Assembly (NCBI GenBank): GCA_032068765.1 | Contig: DAMBHY010000013.1 | Location: forward strand, 1 to 64,000 | Length of the DNA stretch: 64,000 nucleotides | Source: DAMBHY01 sp032068765 | Lineage (GTDB): Bacteria; Bacteroidota; Bacteroidia; Bacteroidales; Dysgonomonadaceae | Reading direction: 5' to 3' | Shown: positions 44,023 to 51,900 of the stretch, piece by piece | Position numbering within the stretch: the stretch's first letter is position 1 | Layout of the letters: each line of letters begins with the position of its first letter | Position numbers and translations under genes: made by a program | Notes under the pieces: model-generated | Told to the model about the DNA's origin: nothing | The model's input: only the letters and a program-made list of their open reading frames with translations | Databases searched by the model: none

Positions 44023-44637
44023 TTATACAATATAGTTTATTTTATGCAGTTCGGGATTCAGAAAAGCTACGCCAAAATCTGTTCTTTCAAAAGTAACTCT
44101 GACATCGGGATGATTCCTGATTTCGTTCCAAAAATTGCGACTACTTTTAGAAGTAAGCGGATCAATAATCCAGCATGTTTTTGTATTACTTATATCCAAC
44201 AACTTTTCTATATAAATGTTTGGAGAATCTTCTTGTTTGAGAAAAATAAGATCATATTTTTGCGAAATATTTTTTATTTCATTGATGATATGCATGTTTG
44301 AAAATGGTTTTAAGATAATCGTTAAAGGTTTGTTTTGATTTAAATATAAATCCAGTTTTGCGTTTGTTGGGCTTGTCAGATATAGAGTATCAATACCTTG
44401 TTCCGTTCCTATTTGCAAGATAGATGAAGGTTGAAGAAAGTTTACAATTTTAAAAAATAGGCGATATTTGTCTATATGTTTTGAATGAATGTTTTCGTGT
44501 TTTAGTTGATTTTCAATATCAGCAAAATGATTGTAAATGAGTTTATCGCCAAGAATATTAGTGATAAAATGAAAAGCAAAAGGCGAATGTACTCCATGTC
44601 CTTTTGCTGTCAATTTTCTTTTTAAAAAACGAAACAT
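44023..44637 (-). CDS. Class I SAM methyltransferase-like protein
   Basis: A 204-residue protein with a Rossmann-like core. It starts with LTAKGHGVHSPFAFHFIT, typical of a Bacteroidota group of putative methyltransferases, followed by the SAM-loop-like ILQIGTEQGIDTLYL (about 75-89) where the usual Gly-rich motif is partly degenerate, then YDLIFLKQ (strand 4) and a final FGVAFL. The degenerate loop leaves activity uncertain. The ATG-proximal sequence is 5 bp from ispF upstream. Confidence 0.65.
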   Translation of the reverse strand: MFRFLKRKLTAKGHGVHSPFAFHFITNILGDKLIYNHFADIENQLKHENIHSKHIDKYRLFFKIVNFLQPSSILQIGTEQGIDTLYLTSPTNAKLDLYLNQNKPLTIILKPFSNMHIINEIKNISQKYDLIFLKQEDSPNIYIEKLLDISNTKTCWIIDPLTSKSSRNFWNEIRNHPDVRVTFERTDFGVAFLNPELHKINYIV

Positions 44638-44642
44638 TCTTT

Positions 44643-45125
44643 TTACTTAATCTTCTCAATAAGAACAACGGCGTAAGCTGTAATACCTTCTTCTCGACCT
44701 ACGAATCCCATTTTTTCGGATGTAGTCGCTTTGATTGAAATATCATCCACATCCATATGCAGAATTTCAGAAAGTTTTTCCTGCATAGCAGGAATTTGCG
44801 GATTTAGTTTTGGTCGTTCGGCACATATTGTTGCATCGATGTTTCCGAGAGTGTATCCTTTGTCTTTCAATAGACTAAGCGTTTTGGATAAAAGTATTTT
44901 ACTATCAATGTTTTCGTAAGTTGCCAAAGTGTCTGGAAAATGGAATCCAATGTCGCGCAAATTTGCGGCTCCGAGCATTGCGTCACAAATGGCATGAATA
45001 AGAACATCGGCATCGGAATGTCCTTGCAATCCTTTTTCAAAAGGAATCTTTATGCCTCCCATCCAAAACTCACGGTTCTCTGCCAAACGATGCATGTCAT
45101 AACCAAAACCGATTCTAATTTTCAT
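44643..45125 (-). CDS. ispF: 2-C-methyl-D-erythritol 2,4-cyclodiphosphate synthase
   Basis: Fifth enzyme of the non-mevalonate isoprenoid pathway. The 160-residue protein has the conserved start RIGFGYDMHRL (Asp and His zinc ligands), GHSDADVLIHAICDAMLGAA, DIGFHFPDT and the C-terminal KATTSEKMGFVGREEGI. Its product feeds the polyprenyl diphosphate synthase encoded elsewhere in the window. It precedes the methyltransferase-like gene and follows the FAH-family gene by 12 bp. Confidence 0.96.
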   Translation of the reverse strand: MKIRIGFGYDMHRLAENREFWMGGIKIPFEKGLQGHSDADVLIHAICDAMLGAANLRDIGFHFPDTLATYENIDSKILLSKTLSLLKDKGYTLGNIDATICAERPKLNPQIPAMQEKLSEILHMDVDDISIKATTSEKMGFVGREEGITAYAVVLIEKIK

Positions 45126-45137
45126 TACTGTGGATAT

Positions 45138-45752
45138 TTATTTAATTGGGATATTCAATAATTTTTTTCCGTTCAGGTAACCTTCAAGCTTATCGCCGAT
45201 ATATATAGGACCTACTCCTGCAGGAGTTCCAGTAAAAATGAGATCTCCGATTTTCAGGGTGAAAAACTGGCTAACGTAAGTTATAATCTTATCAATGGAG
45301 AAAATCATATCTTTGGTGTTTCCTTGCTGAACGGTCTGTTGATTAATATCTAATCTGAAATCAATAGCGTGTATATCTGAAATATCATCTTTTGAAATAA
45401 ACTCACCAATCGCGGCAGAATTGTCGAAACTCTTCGAGATCTCCCAAGGTAATCCGAGTTTTTTCTGCTGCATCTGCAAATCACGCGCCGTAAAATCGAT
45501 TCCTATGGTGAGCTCTTCGTAATAGCGGTGAGCAAATCGTTCGGCGATATTTTTCCCTAAACGTGAGATTTTTACAACCACTTCCGTTTCATAATGAACT
45601 TCATTGGAAAAATCCGGAATGAAAAAAGGTTTTTCTGATTTCAGAATCGCAGAATCCGGTTTCATGAAAATGACAGGGTCGGAAGTCTCAAAACTTCGTT
45701 TCATTTCTTCGTTGTGCGAAACATAATTAAGTCCTACAGCAATGATTTTCAT
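45138..45752 (-). CDS. Fumarylacetoacetate hydrolase family protein
   Basis: A 204-residue metal-dependent protein with the FAH fold. The metal site is seen as HYETEVVVKI (acidic ligands, about 55-64), then TIGIDFTARDLQ and AAIGEF, and the C-terminal LIFTGTPAGVGPIYIGD is the usual FAH signature. Relatives hydrolyse acylpyruvates or decarboxylate oxaloacetate. The start codon overlaps the last 4 bases of rex, so they are translationally coupled. Confidence 0.87.
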   Translation of the reverse strand: MKIIAVGLNYVSHNEEMKRSFETSDPVIFMKPDSAILKSEKPFFIPDFSNEVHYETEVVVKISRLGKNIAERFAHRYYEELTIGIDFTARDLQMQQKKLGLPWEISKSFDNSAAIGEFISKDDISDIHAIDFRLDINQQTVQQGNTKDMIFSIDKIITYVSQFFTLKIGDLIFTGTPAGVGPIYIGDKLEGYLNGKKLLNIPIK

Positions 45753-46399
45753 GAATTTATTTCTTTTAGACGATTGAACATTACCGCAAGATGAGCGTAT
45801 AAAGAAGTATTTTGCAAAACAATGTTTTCAGGAACGCAAACGCGGTAAGGAGTAAAATTCCAAACGGCTTTTATGCCGCTTTCAATCATCAACTCAACGG
45901 CTGATTGCGCCTCTTCCACAGGAACCGTCAGAATGCCTATGTCTGCTCTCAATTTCTTATTTATTTCTACCAATTCATTAGAATGATAAATGGGAATGTC
46001 GTTGATTTGTTTGCCAATAATTTTCTCGTTAATGTCAAATCCCGCAACGATTTTCAGCCCAAATTGTTCAAGACCGTTGTCGCCCAAAAGTGCCGAGCCC
46101 AGACTACCGACTCCCAAAATAACAGCTTTATGTTTGTTTGTAAATCCTAAAAAAGATTCTAGAATATCTACCAGTGAATTTACATCATAACCCACACGCG
46201 TTTTGCCATTCACATGTATGTAAGACAAGTCTTTGGCAATCTGCGTAGCGGAAACATTTATTTTGTTAGCAATTTGTGTGGTGGAAACAAAGTTTTCTCC
46301 ATTTTTTTGAAGAAACTTGACATAAGCAAGATACCAGGGCAACCGTCTAAGTGCGGGCTCTGGGATATTTTTATTCTTTGCAACCGTCGTCATCTTCAT
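45749..46399 (-). CDS. rex: Redox-sensing transcriptional repressor Rex
   Basis: A 216-residue regulator that senses the NADH/NAD+ ratio and represses fermentation and respiration genes. The N-terminal winged helix (IPEPALRRLPWYLAYVKFL; SATQIAKDLSYI) is followed by a Rossmann domain with the GVGSLGSALL nucleotide-binding motif (about 93-102) and AGFDINEKIIG. The C-terminal helix exchanged between subunits (LAVMFNRLKE) is present. Its position a few kilobases upstream of the lysine-fermentation operon is suggestive, but I could not find a convincing Rex site before kal. Confidence 0.94.
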   Translation of the reverse strand: MKMTTVAKNKNIPEPALRRLPWYLAYVKFLQKNGENFVSTTQIANKINVSATQIAKDLSYIHVNGKTRVGYDVNSLVDILESFLGFTNKHKAVILGVGSLGSALLGDNGLEQFGLKIVAGFDINEKIIGKQINDIPIYHSNELVEINKKLRADIGILTVPVEEAQSAVELMIESGIKAVWNFTPYRVCVPENIVLQNTSLYAHLAVMFNRLKEINS

Positions 46400-46425
46400 T
46401 TGGTTTTTGGAAAACTTTTATAGTA

Positions 46426-46456
46426 CAAAAGTATTTATTTTTCAGCTTTACGGAAA
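46426..46456 (-). promoter_or_regulatory. Promoter of the rex operon
   Basis: On the minus strand TACTTTTG (46433-46426) fits the -7 consensus and TTTC (46456-46453) lies 19 bp upstream. It precedes rex by about 26 bp. Confidence 0.55.
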
Positions 46457-46467
46457 AAAATCTGTAA

Positions 46468-48699
46468 TTATTTCAGTGTGATTTTTATTTTGTTAGCTCT
46501 CACTAAATCTTTGTGTGAAATTCTAAATGAATTTATCTTTTTTCCATCCACTTCAATCTTATCGATTATTTGCGCGGTAGAGTTTTTCTTATCAAGTGTA
46601 ATTTCAAGTTGATTATTCCTATAATATTTGTTATTCAATCGCAATGTAATTTTGTCGAAAACAGGAGAAGTGAAGGTATATGAAGCATCGGTAGGATTGT
46701 CGGGATAAAGTCCTATCATATTAAAAAATGCCCATGTAGACATCGTTCCCGTGTCGTCGTTTCCGGGAAGTCCGTTCGGAGCGTTTTTGAAATTCTTTTC
46801 AAGTAATTCGCGGGTAAGTTTTTGCGTGCGCCATTCTTCGCCTTTCACGTAACTAAAAAGATAAGGATACGAGATATTCGGTTCATTTGTAGGATCATAA
46901 AGCTTGTCGTCAAAAACTTTTTGCAGTTTATTTACAAACGACTTCTTACCTCCATGCATTTTAATAAGACCTTTCACATCGTGCGGCACCATAAAGGAAT
47001 AATTCCAAGAGCTTCCTTCATGAAATCCGGGGACGGATTCGAAATTGGCTCCTTGTTTAGGATTGAAAGGCGATAGAAATTTGCCATCAGAAAGCAAAGG
47101 ACGGAAGGTTCCGTATTCTTTGGAGAAATATGTTTTGTATCCCATCGATTGGTTGAACAATCTTCTTGCATCTTTCTCATTGCCTAAATCTTTTGCCAAT
47201 TTACTCAGTGCATTATCTGCTATATAATATTCCAAAGCTTCGGAAACGGAATTATCATATTTCTGACGAATAGGTATATATCTCAATTTTAAATAATCGG
47301 AACTATTCGGTCGAAGGAAATTATTTTCTACCTGACTCGCGGATTTAATCATTGCTGAATAAGCAGCTTTAATGTCAAAACTGCGCAAACCTTTCATCCA
47401 AGTGTCGACTATAACGGGAATTGCGGGGTCACCTTCCATCGTCATGGTTTCTCTGCCGTAAAGTTCCCATTTTGGAAGCCAGCCACTTTCTTTGTACATA
47501 TCAATCATAGAACGCACCAAATCGATTTGCTTTTCTGGATAAAGTAAAGTGAGCAGTTGATGTACGTTTCTGTAAGTATCCCATAACGAAAACACGGTGT
47601 ATCGCGAAGTTTCGGTCTTTCCATTCTTGGCGCTTTGCATCATCGGATATTCTCCGTTCACGTCATTCAACAAATTGGGATGAAGTAAGGCATGATAAAG
47701 TGCAGTGTAAAATATAGTTTTCTGGTCAGAAGTTCCGCCCACTACCGTCACACGAGAAAGAGCTTCATTCCACATGGATTGTGCATTGGATTTTACTTTT
47801 TCAAAATCGAAGCCTTGTTGTTCTTTTTCTAGATTTTCTCTTGCATTGGCGGTGCTGACAAACGAAACGCCTATTTGCACTTCGATGGTTTCGCCTTGTT
47901 CGGTGTTGAAATTGAAATACGAACCTATGTTGTCTCCTGCTATGTCGCGGTTATATGTTTTATAAAGTTTGTATTTTCCAGCGGTGGCATCCCAGGCTTT
48001 TTCGGCATCCATTTCACGTTGTTTTTTCCAGTATCCGAAAGATTCCGGCTTTTTATTGAGGCGCATTACAAAATAAATGGGGAAAACCGCTTCGGGATTA
48101 TAACAGAATGTGCCCAAGAGTTTCATTCCTTCAATTTCCGTATCAGAAACATTGCGCATCCACGCACCGGATTCGTTGGTCAATCCTTCTCCCAAATTCA
48201 GAAGAATATGCGATGCTCCTTTGGGGAAAGTAAAACGCGCAATACTTGAACGAAGAGTCGCGGAAACTTCCGTTTTGATTCCGTATTTGGTAAGAAAATT
48301 AGTGTAATATCCGGGCGCTGCCGCTTCCTCTTTGTATTTACTGCCGTAGACATTGAAATCAACATTCAATTCTCCGGTAGTCGGCATCAGCAACAACGAA
48401 CTTAGTTCAGGACATCCTACGCCGCTGAGGTTGACATGAGAATATCCCGTAAAAACAGAATTTTCGTTGGAGTAGGGTGTTGACCACCACTGTTTGTCTT
48501 TATCGTATTTGTTTTCAGCCGAACCCATCACGTTGAAAGGTGCAACAGACATCATTCCGCTCGGACAGACAGGTCCCGGGTTGGTGGTTCCGTAGTTGGT
48601 GGTTCCGATAAACGGATTAACAAAGTTAACTGGTTGTTGCGAATAAAGACTTCCGCAGATAGCCAAAAGTACGATAAGTAATTTTCTCTTTATAGTCAT
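46468..48699 (-). CDS. Secreted alpha-mannosidase-like hydrolase, GH92
   Basis: A 743-residue calcium-dependent exo-alpha-mannosidase. A signal peptide spans about 1-21 (ICGSLYSQ). The N-terminal beta-sandwich begins VNFVNPFIGTTNYG and includes GYSHVNLSGVGCPE. The (alpha/alpha)6 barrel carries the family signatures SLWDTYRNVHQLLTLLYP, EGSSWNYSFMVPHDV and GLPGNDDTGTMSTWAFF. The ATG at 48699 gives a normal signal peptide; 11 upstream codons in frame do not. Together with the GH29 and GH2 genes elsewhere it suggests that the organism degrades complex glycans. Confidence 0.93.
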   Translation of the reverse strand: MTIKRKLLIVLLAICGSLYSQQPVNFVNPFIGTTNYGTTNPGPVCPSGMMSVAPFNVMGSAENKYDKDKQWWSTPYSNENSVFTGYSHVNLSGVGCPELSSLLLMPTTGELNVDFNVYGSKYKEEAAAPGYYTNFLTKYGIKTEVSATLRSSIARFTFPKGASHILLNLGEGLTNESGAWMRNVSDTEIEGMKLLGTFCYNPEAVFPIYFVMRLNKKPESFGYWKKQREMDAEKAWDATAGKYKLYKTYNRDIAGDNIGSYFNFNTEQGETIEVQIGVSFVSTANARENLEKEQQGFDFEKVKSNAQSMWNEALSRVTVVGGTSDQKTIFYTALYHALLHPNLLNDVNGEYPMMQSAKNGKTETSRYTVFSLWDTYRNVHQLLTLLYPEKQIDLVRSMIDMYKESGWLPKWELYGRETMTMEGDPAIPVIVDTWMKGLRSFDIKAAYSAMIKSASQVENNFLRPNSSDYLKLRYIPIRQKYDNSVSEALEYYIADNALSKLAKDLGNEKDARRLFNQSMGYKTYFSKEYGTFRPLLSDGKFLSPFNPKQGANFESVPGFHEGSSWNYSFMVPHDVKGLIKMHGGKKSFVNKLQKVFDDKLYDPTNEPNISYPYLFSYVKGEEWRTQKLTRELLEKNFKNAPNGLPGNDDTGTMSTWAFFNMIGLYPDNPTDASYTFTSPVFDKITLRLNNKYYRNNQLEITLDKKNSTAQIIDKIEVDGKKINSFRISHKDLVRANKIKITLK

Positions 48700-48729
48700 T
48701 ATATCATTTACATTTTTCACGAAATTACT

Positions 48730-48737
48730 CAAAAATA
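48730..48737 (-). promoter_or_regulatory. Probable -7 element of the GH92 gene
   Basis: TATTTTTG on the minus strand fits TAnnTTTG, 31 bp upstream of the start codon. In the rest of the 320-bp gap up to the kal promoter (48738-48921) I see only AT-rich sequence. Confidence 0.4.
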
Positions 48738-48921
48738 TTTATGCGTACAAAACAGGAAAGTTCGCAAGAAATAAGAAATTTGTAATAGATGTAATGTCAA
48801 CTTAAACTTACCGTTTCAAAATGATTAATTTCCAACCGGTTTTTTGACAATTTTAAAAAAACATCCAAAATATCGATGCTTATTATTAACTTTATAAGCC
48901 TTAAAATGAAATATTTAAAAA

Positions 48922-48953
48922 TTTCGTTACCACGAAGAATTTATATATTTTTG
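48922..48953 (+). promoter_or_regulatory. Promoter of the lysine-fermentation operon
   Basis: TTTC at 48922-48925 and TATTTTTG at 48946-48953 are exactly 20 bp apart and match the Bacteroidota consensus. Transcription would start near 48960, leaving a 60-nt AT-rich leader before kal. No riboswitch-like structure or clear operator palindrome was seen. Confidence 0.6.
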
Positions 48954-49019
48954 TAGTCTACTCTTTAATCTTTTTGAAAGATATTGACTTGACAATTTAA
49001 ATATTTAAAAATAAAATAT

Positions 49020-49409
49020 ATGAAAACATCCATGATTCGCGTACGTATGAGTTCTCATGATGCACATTACGGCGGAAATCTTGTAGACGGAGCAAAAATG
49101 CTTCAGCTTTTTGGTGACGTGGCCACCGAGTTACTAATAGCTAACGACGGCGACGAAGGTCTTTTCGTAGCTTATGACAATGTCGAATTCCTGAATCCTG
49201 TTTTTGCCGGAGACTATATCGAAGCTACAGGGGAAATCACAAAAGTGGGCAATACTTCCCGTAAAATGTCTTTCGAAGCCAAGAAAGTTATTAGTCCACG
49301 CACGGACATTTCTGCATCAGCAGCCGATGTATTGGAAGAACCCGTTGTAGTTTGTCGTGCAAGCGGAACTTGCGTTGTTCCTAAAGACTGTCAAAGAATC
49401 GATAAATAA
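49020..49409 (+). CDS. kal: 3-Aminobutyryl-CoA ammonia-lyase
   Basis: Removes ammonia from L-3-aminobutyryl-CoA to give crotonyl-CoA, the fifth step of lysine fermentation. The 129-residue protein has a single hotdog domain, with MSSHDAHYGGNLVDGA (about 10-25, active-site segment), the DNVEFLNPVFAGDYIEATGEI strand pair and the RASGTCVVP end. It is the first gene of the operon and lies 19 bp from kce. The identification rests on both sequence pattern and its neighbours. Confidence 0.94.
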   Translation: MKTSMIRVRMSSHDAHYGGNLVDGAKMLQLFGDVATELLIANDGDEGLFVAYDNVEFLNPVFAGDYIEATGEITKVGNTSRKMSFEAKKVISPRTDISASAADVLEEPVVVCRASGTCVVPKDCQRIDK

Positions 49410-49428
49410 CCCCTAAACTGTAAAATCA

Positions 49429-50250
49429 ATGGAAAAACTAATCATAACCGCCGCTATCTGCGGTGCTGAGGTTACAAAAGAACAAAATCCCGCCGTTCCT
49501 TATACAGTAGAAGAAATAGTCCGCGAAGCTAAGTCGGCTTACGATGCCGGAGCAGCTATTATACATATCCATGTGCGCGAAGACGACGGTACACCCACTC
49601 AAAGCAAAGAACGTTTCAAAGAATGCATGGATGCGGTGAAAAAAGTAATTCCTGACGTTATCCTTATCCCATCAACAGGTGGTGCAGTGGGAATGACTGC
49701 TGAAGAACGCCTTCAACCAACCGAACTTTTCCCAGAAATGGCTACGCTTGACTGCGGAACCTGCAACTTTGGCGATGAAGTGTTTGAAAATACCATGCCA
49801 ATGATGCGTGCTTTCGGAAAGCGTATGATTGAAAACAACATCAAACCGGAATACGAATGTTTCGAAATGGGACATTTGGATACCATCGTGCGTATGGCGA
49901 AAAAAGGTGAAGTTCCAGGCGCACCGATGCAGTTCAATTTCGTGTTGGGCGTTCCTGGATGTACTCCCGCAACGGCTGAAAACCTCGGATGGTTGGTAAA
50001 TAATATTCCCACTGGTTCTACATGGACCGCTACCGGAATTGGTCGCAATGCTTTTACATTGGCGGCAGCAGCCATCACGATGGGCGGACACGTACGCGTG
50101 GGATTTGAAGACAATCTCAACCTTTCGAGAGGCGTTTTGGCAAAATCTAACGGCGAATTGGTAGAAAAAGTAGTGCGTCTGGCAAAAGAACTGGGCCGCG
50201 AAATCGCTACACCTGCCGACGCACGTCGGATTTTGGGATTGACTAAATAA
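49429..50250 (+). CDS. kce: 3-Keto-5-aminohexanoate cleavage enzyme
   Basis: A zinc-dependent BKACE-family enzyme that reacts 5-amino-3-oxohexanoate with acetyl-CoA to give acetoacetate and 3-aminobutyryl-CoA. At 273 residues it is normal. It begins KLIITAAICGAEVTKEQNP, then has IIHIHVREDDGTPTQ (zinc His pair), STGGAVGMTAEER, CFEMGHL and GGHVRVGFEDNL. The downstream gap is taken up by the 42-bp array, so the operon continues only after 1.65 kb. Confidence 0.95.
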   Translation: MEKLIITAAICGAEVTKEQNPAVPYTVEEIVREAKSAYDAGAAIIHIHVREDDGTPTQSKERFKECMDAVKKVIPDVILIPSTGGAVGMTAEERLQPTELFPEMATLDCGTCNFGDEVFENTMPMMRAFGKRMIENNIKPEYECFEMGHLDTIVRMAKKGEVPGAPMQFNFVLGVPGCTPATAENLGWLVNNIPTGSTWTATGIGRNAFTLAAAAITMGGHVRVGFEDNLNLSRGVLAKSNGELVEKVVRLAKELGREIATPADARRILGLTK

Positions 50251-50286
50251 AAACGGGAAGATTTCGGTCAATAATTTCTTTATTAT

Positions 50287-50580
50287 ATTGCAAAATACTT
50301 AGGAATGGCAATGATTCCTTCAGGACATATTGCGATTCCTTTGGAAATGGCAATTCTTACCGAAGAAATAATTGCAATTTCTTCAGACATTGCAATAAAG
50401 TTATTTAATTGTATTGCTAATAAGTGTATTTTTGCAATAGAGTATTTAAATTAAATTGCAAAGTAGTATATTTCGGCAATAAAAAATTTAGATTAAATTG
50501 CAAAACAATCAGAAATCGCACAACGACTAAATAGTTTGATTGCAAAAATATTTGTAATCGCAATTCGGCTAAATAGTTTT
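50287..50580 (+). repeat. 42-bp array with two boxes per unit, alternating 18 and 24 bp
   Basis: Seven contiguous 42-bp units start at 50287, 50329, 50371, 50413, 50455, 50497 and 50539. Each opens with ATTGC and has a second box (ATGGC, ATTGC, TTTGC, CGGCA or ATCGC) 18 bp later, then 24 bp to the next unit. The G of each box's GC step lies at 50290, 308, 332, 350, 374, 392, 416, 434, 458, 476, 500, 518, 542 and 560 (first full, rest last three digits): 18 and 24 without exception. The phase continues to ATGGC at 50599, the start codon of the next gene. The last two units share CTAAATAGTTT. Sequence between boxes varies freely. Confidence 0.88.
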
Positions 50581-50598
50581 TACGATACGGGTAATAAT

Positions 50599-51048
50599 AT
50601 GGCAGGCGCAACTCCTTTTAAACAGTACACACCTCGAGATTTATACAAAGGCGTGTCGGAAGTGGAAGAACAGCACGTTGTTTCTCCTTCCAAAACTACT
50701 GTAAAGTTTCGCCGCAAGATAGAATTGGAGAAAACGGGCAACGAACTGCTCGACTTGTGGCTCGAAAACCTCACGACGCAAGGCATGGAAGACCGTTTTT
50801 ATCACGCCCGCAAACTCGGAATATCAGCCGACTCCCTCAAACATGTGGTGCTGGCGTTCACGGGCATGGGATATCAGGCGTTTGTAGATGAACTTTGCTA
50901 TATGGTTGCTGCCGACATGATTGATAAATTTCCAAGAACTCAGTTGAAAGAGATTTCCGATTTTCTCGGCTTCAAAGCATACAGCACAATGTTTCGACTC
51001 TTCAAAAAGAAGCAGAAACTTTCGCCCAGCGGAGGAACCAGGGAGTAA
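50599..51048 (+). CDS. Minimal AraC-like DNA-binding protein
   Basis: A 149-residue protein, starting at MAGATPFKQY; an in-frame ATG at 50536 would translate the repeat array and is rejected. Residues about 60-145 form a divergent AraC-type DNA-binding domain: a first helix-turn-helix around ARKLGISADSLKHVVLAFTG and a second around LKEISDFLGFKAYSTMFRLF, ending KKKQKLSPSGGT, close to the usual FKKxxGxSPxxYR. There is no effector-binding domain, so it is a stand-alone binding module. It directly follows the 42-bp array, the obvious candidate binding region. It lies inside the lysine operon. Function is unknown. Confidence 0.68.
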   Translation: MAGATPFKQYTPRDLYKGVSEVEEQHVVSPSKTTVKFRRKIELEKTGNELLDLWLENLTTQGMEDRFYHARKLGISADSLKHVVLAFTGMGYQAFVDELCYMVAADMIDKFPRTQLKEISDFLGFKAYSTMFRLFKKKQKLSPSGGTRE

Positions 51049-51059
51049 AAAGAATTTAT

Positions 51060-51869
51060 ATGGACAAGATTTATAGATATTTTTTTCTATTCTTTCTATT
51101 CTTGAGTTCTCATTTGAATGCTCAGGTCGGAATTGATTTTATAGAAAAGATTAGTACCTATAAAGATTCAGTGAAATATAAGTTTTTAGCAATTGAAGGA
51201 AAAAGAAAAGCGGTATTAGATAGTTCTACTTTTGATGCAGATACTTATCGTAAATTTTTTGATAAGCTATATTTACCGAAAGGAAAAAAGTTGCAGTGTT
51301 ATTATGAATATCGACAAACGTCTTCACATCCACATTTATTTGTTACAAGCGATACTTTGGATATTCGAAAATACTTACACTTTTTGTTTGAGAAAGATTC
51401 TGACAAAAGCTATGCTCGTCAATATCATATAGAATTTGATTCTGTGGGAGTGCTTGTCAGAAATTCCGACAACTTCTTAGAGAATAATTTTATCCCTGAA
51501 GACAGCAAAGAAGGTTATCTTCAATATCTTTATTTAATCAATAAAGGAGAATATTTTGCTTATCTGTGGCATGACGCGTATGCAGAAAACGAAGTACTTA
51601 TTTCAAATAAAAGATTAGATAATTTTCTGAAGATGTATAATAAAGAAGATTTTATTTATGATATAAATAAATTCAAGCAATTATACAATATAGACAAAAC
51701 TCCGAAAGTATATTGGGGTTCTGAATACTATTTGATTACATGGTATGAACTTTGGACACATCGGGGAGTATTTAAATGCACTTATAAAATAGATAAAAAA
51801 GCTCCACATGAAATAGAAGAAATTGCATGGGAGAATATACTACCTATAGATATAAATTTCATATATTAA
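51060..51869 (+). CDS. Secreted protein of unknown function
   Basis: A 269-residue exported protein with a signal peptide (FFLFFLFLSSHLNAQ, cut at about residue 21). The mature protein is rich in Tyr, Lys and Asp with alternating short strands (YKFLAIEGKRKAVLDSS; YLINKGEYFAYLWHDAY) and no recognisable catalytic motif. I do not recognise its family. Its base composition is much more AT-rich than kce and kdd on either side, and it lies 11 bp after the AraC-like gene, so the two with the array look like one inserted cassette inside the lysine operon. Confidence 0.65.
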   Translation: MDKIYRYFFLFFLFLSSHLNAQVGIDFIEKISTYKDSVKYKFLAIEGKRKAVLDSSTFDADTYRKFFDKLYLPKGKKLQCYYEYRQTSSHPHLFVTSDTLDIRKYLHFLFEKDSDKSYARQYHIEFDSVGVLVRNSDNFLENNFIPEDSKEGYLQYLYLINKGEYFAYLWHDAYAENEVLISNKRLDNFLKMYNKEDFIYDINKFKQLYNIDKTPKVYWGSEYYLITWYELWTHRGVFKCTYKIDKKAPHEIEEIAWENILPIDINFIY

Positions 51870-51900
51870 TTAAATTATAAAACAAAAAAACGAGAACAAA

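Noticed and set aside
48738..49019. Cobalamin or lysine riboswitch before kal
   Set aside because: The leader after the predicted start site is only about 60 nt and AT-rich, with no B12-box-like or lysine-riboswitch-like conserved segments.
50287..50580. CRISPR array or simple satellite
   Set aside because: Only the short boxes are conserved, with two alternating spacings; there is no constant repeat of 24 bp or more and no cas genes. A simple satellite would show overall identity between units.
50536..50598. N-terminal extension of the AraC-like protein
   Set aside because: The extra 21 residues would be translated from the last array units. The internal ATG at 50599 begins the conserved-looking protein.
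50417..50611. Minus-strand small protein with heptad-like repeats
   Set aside because: It is made entirely from the array and starts inside the AraC-like gene region. Periodicity of 42 bp explains the repeats.
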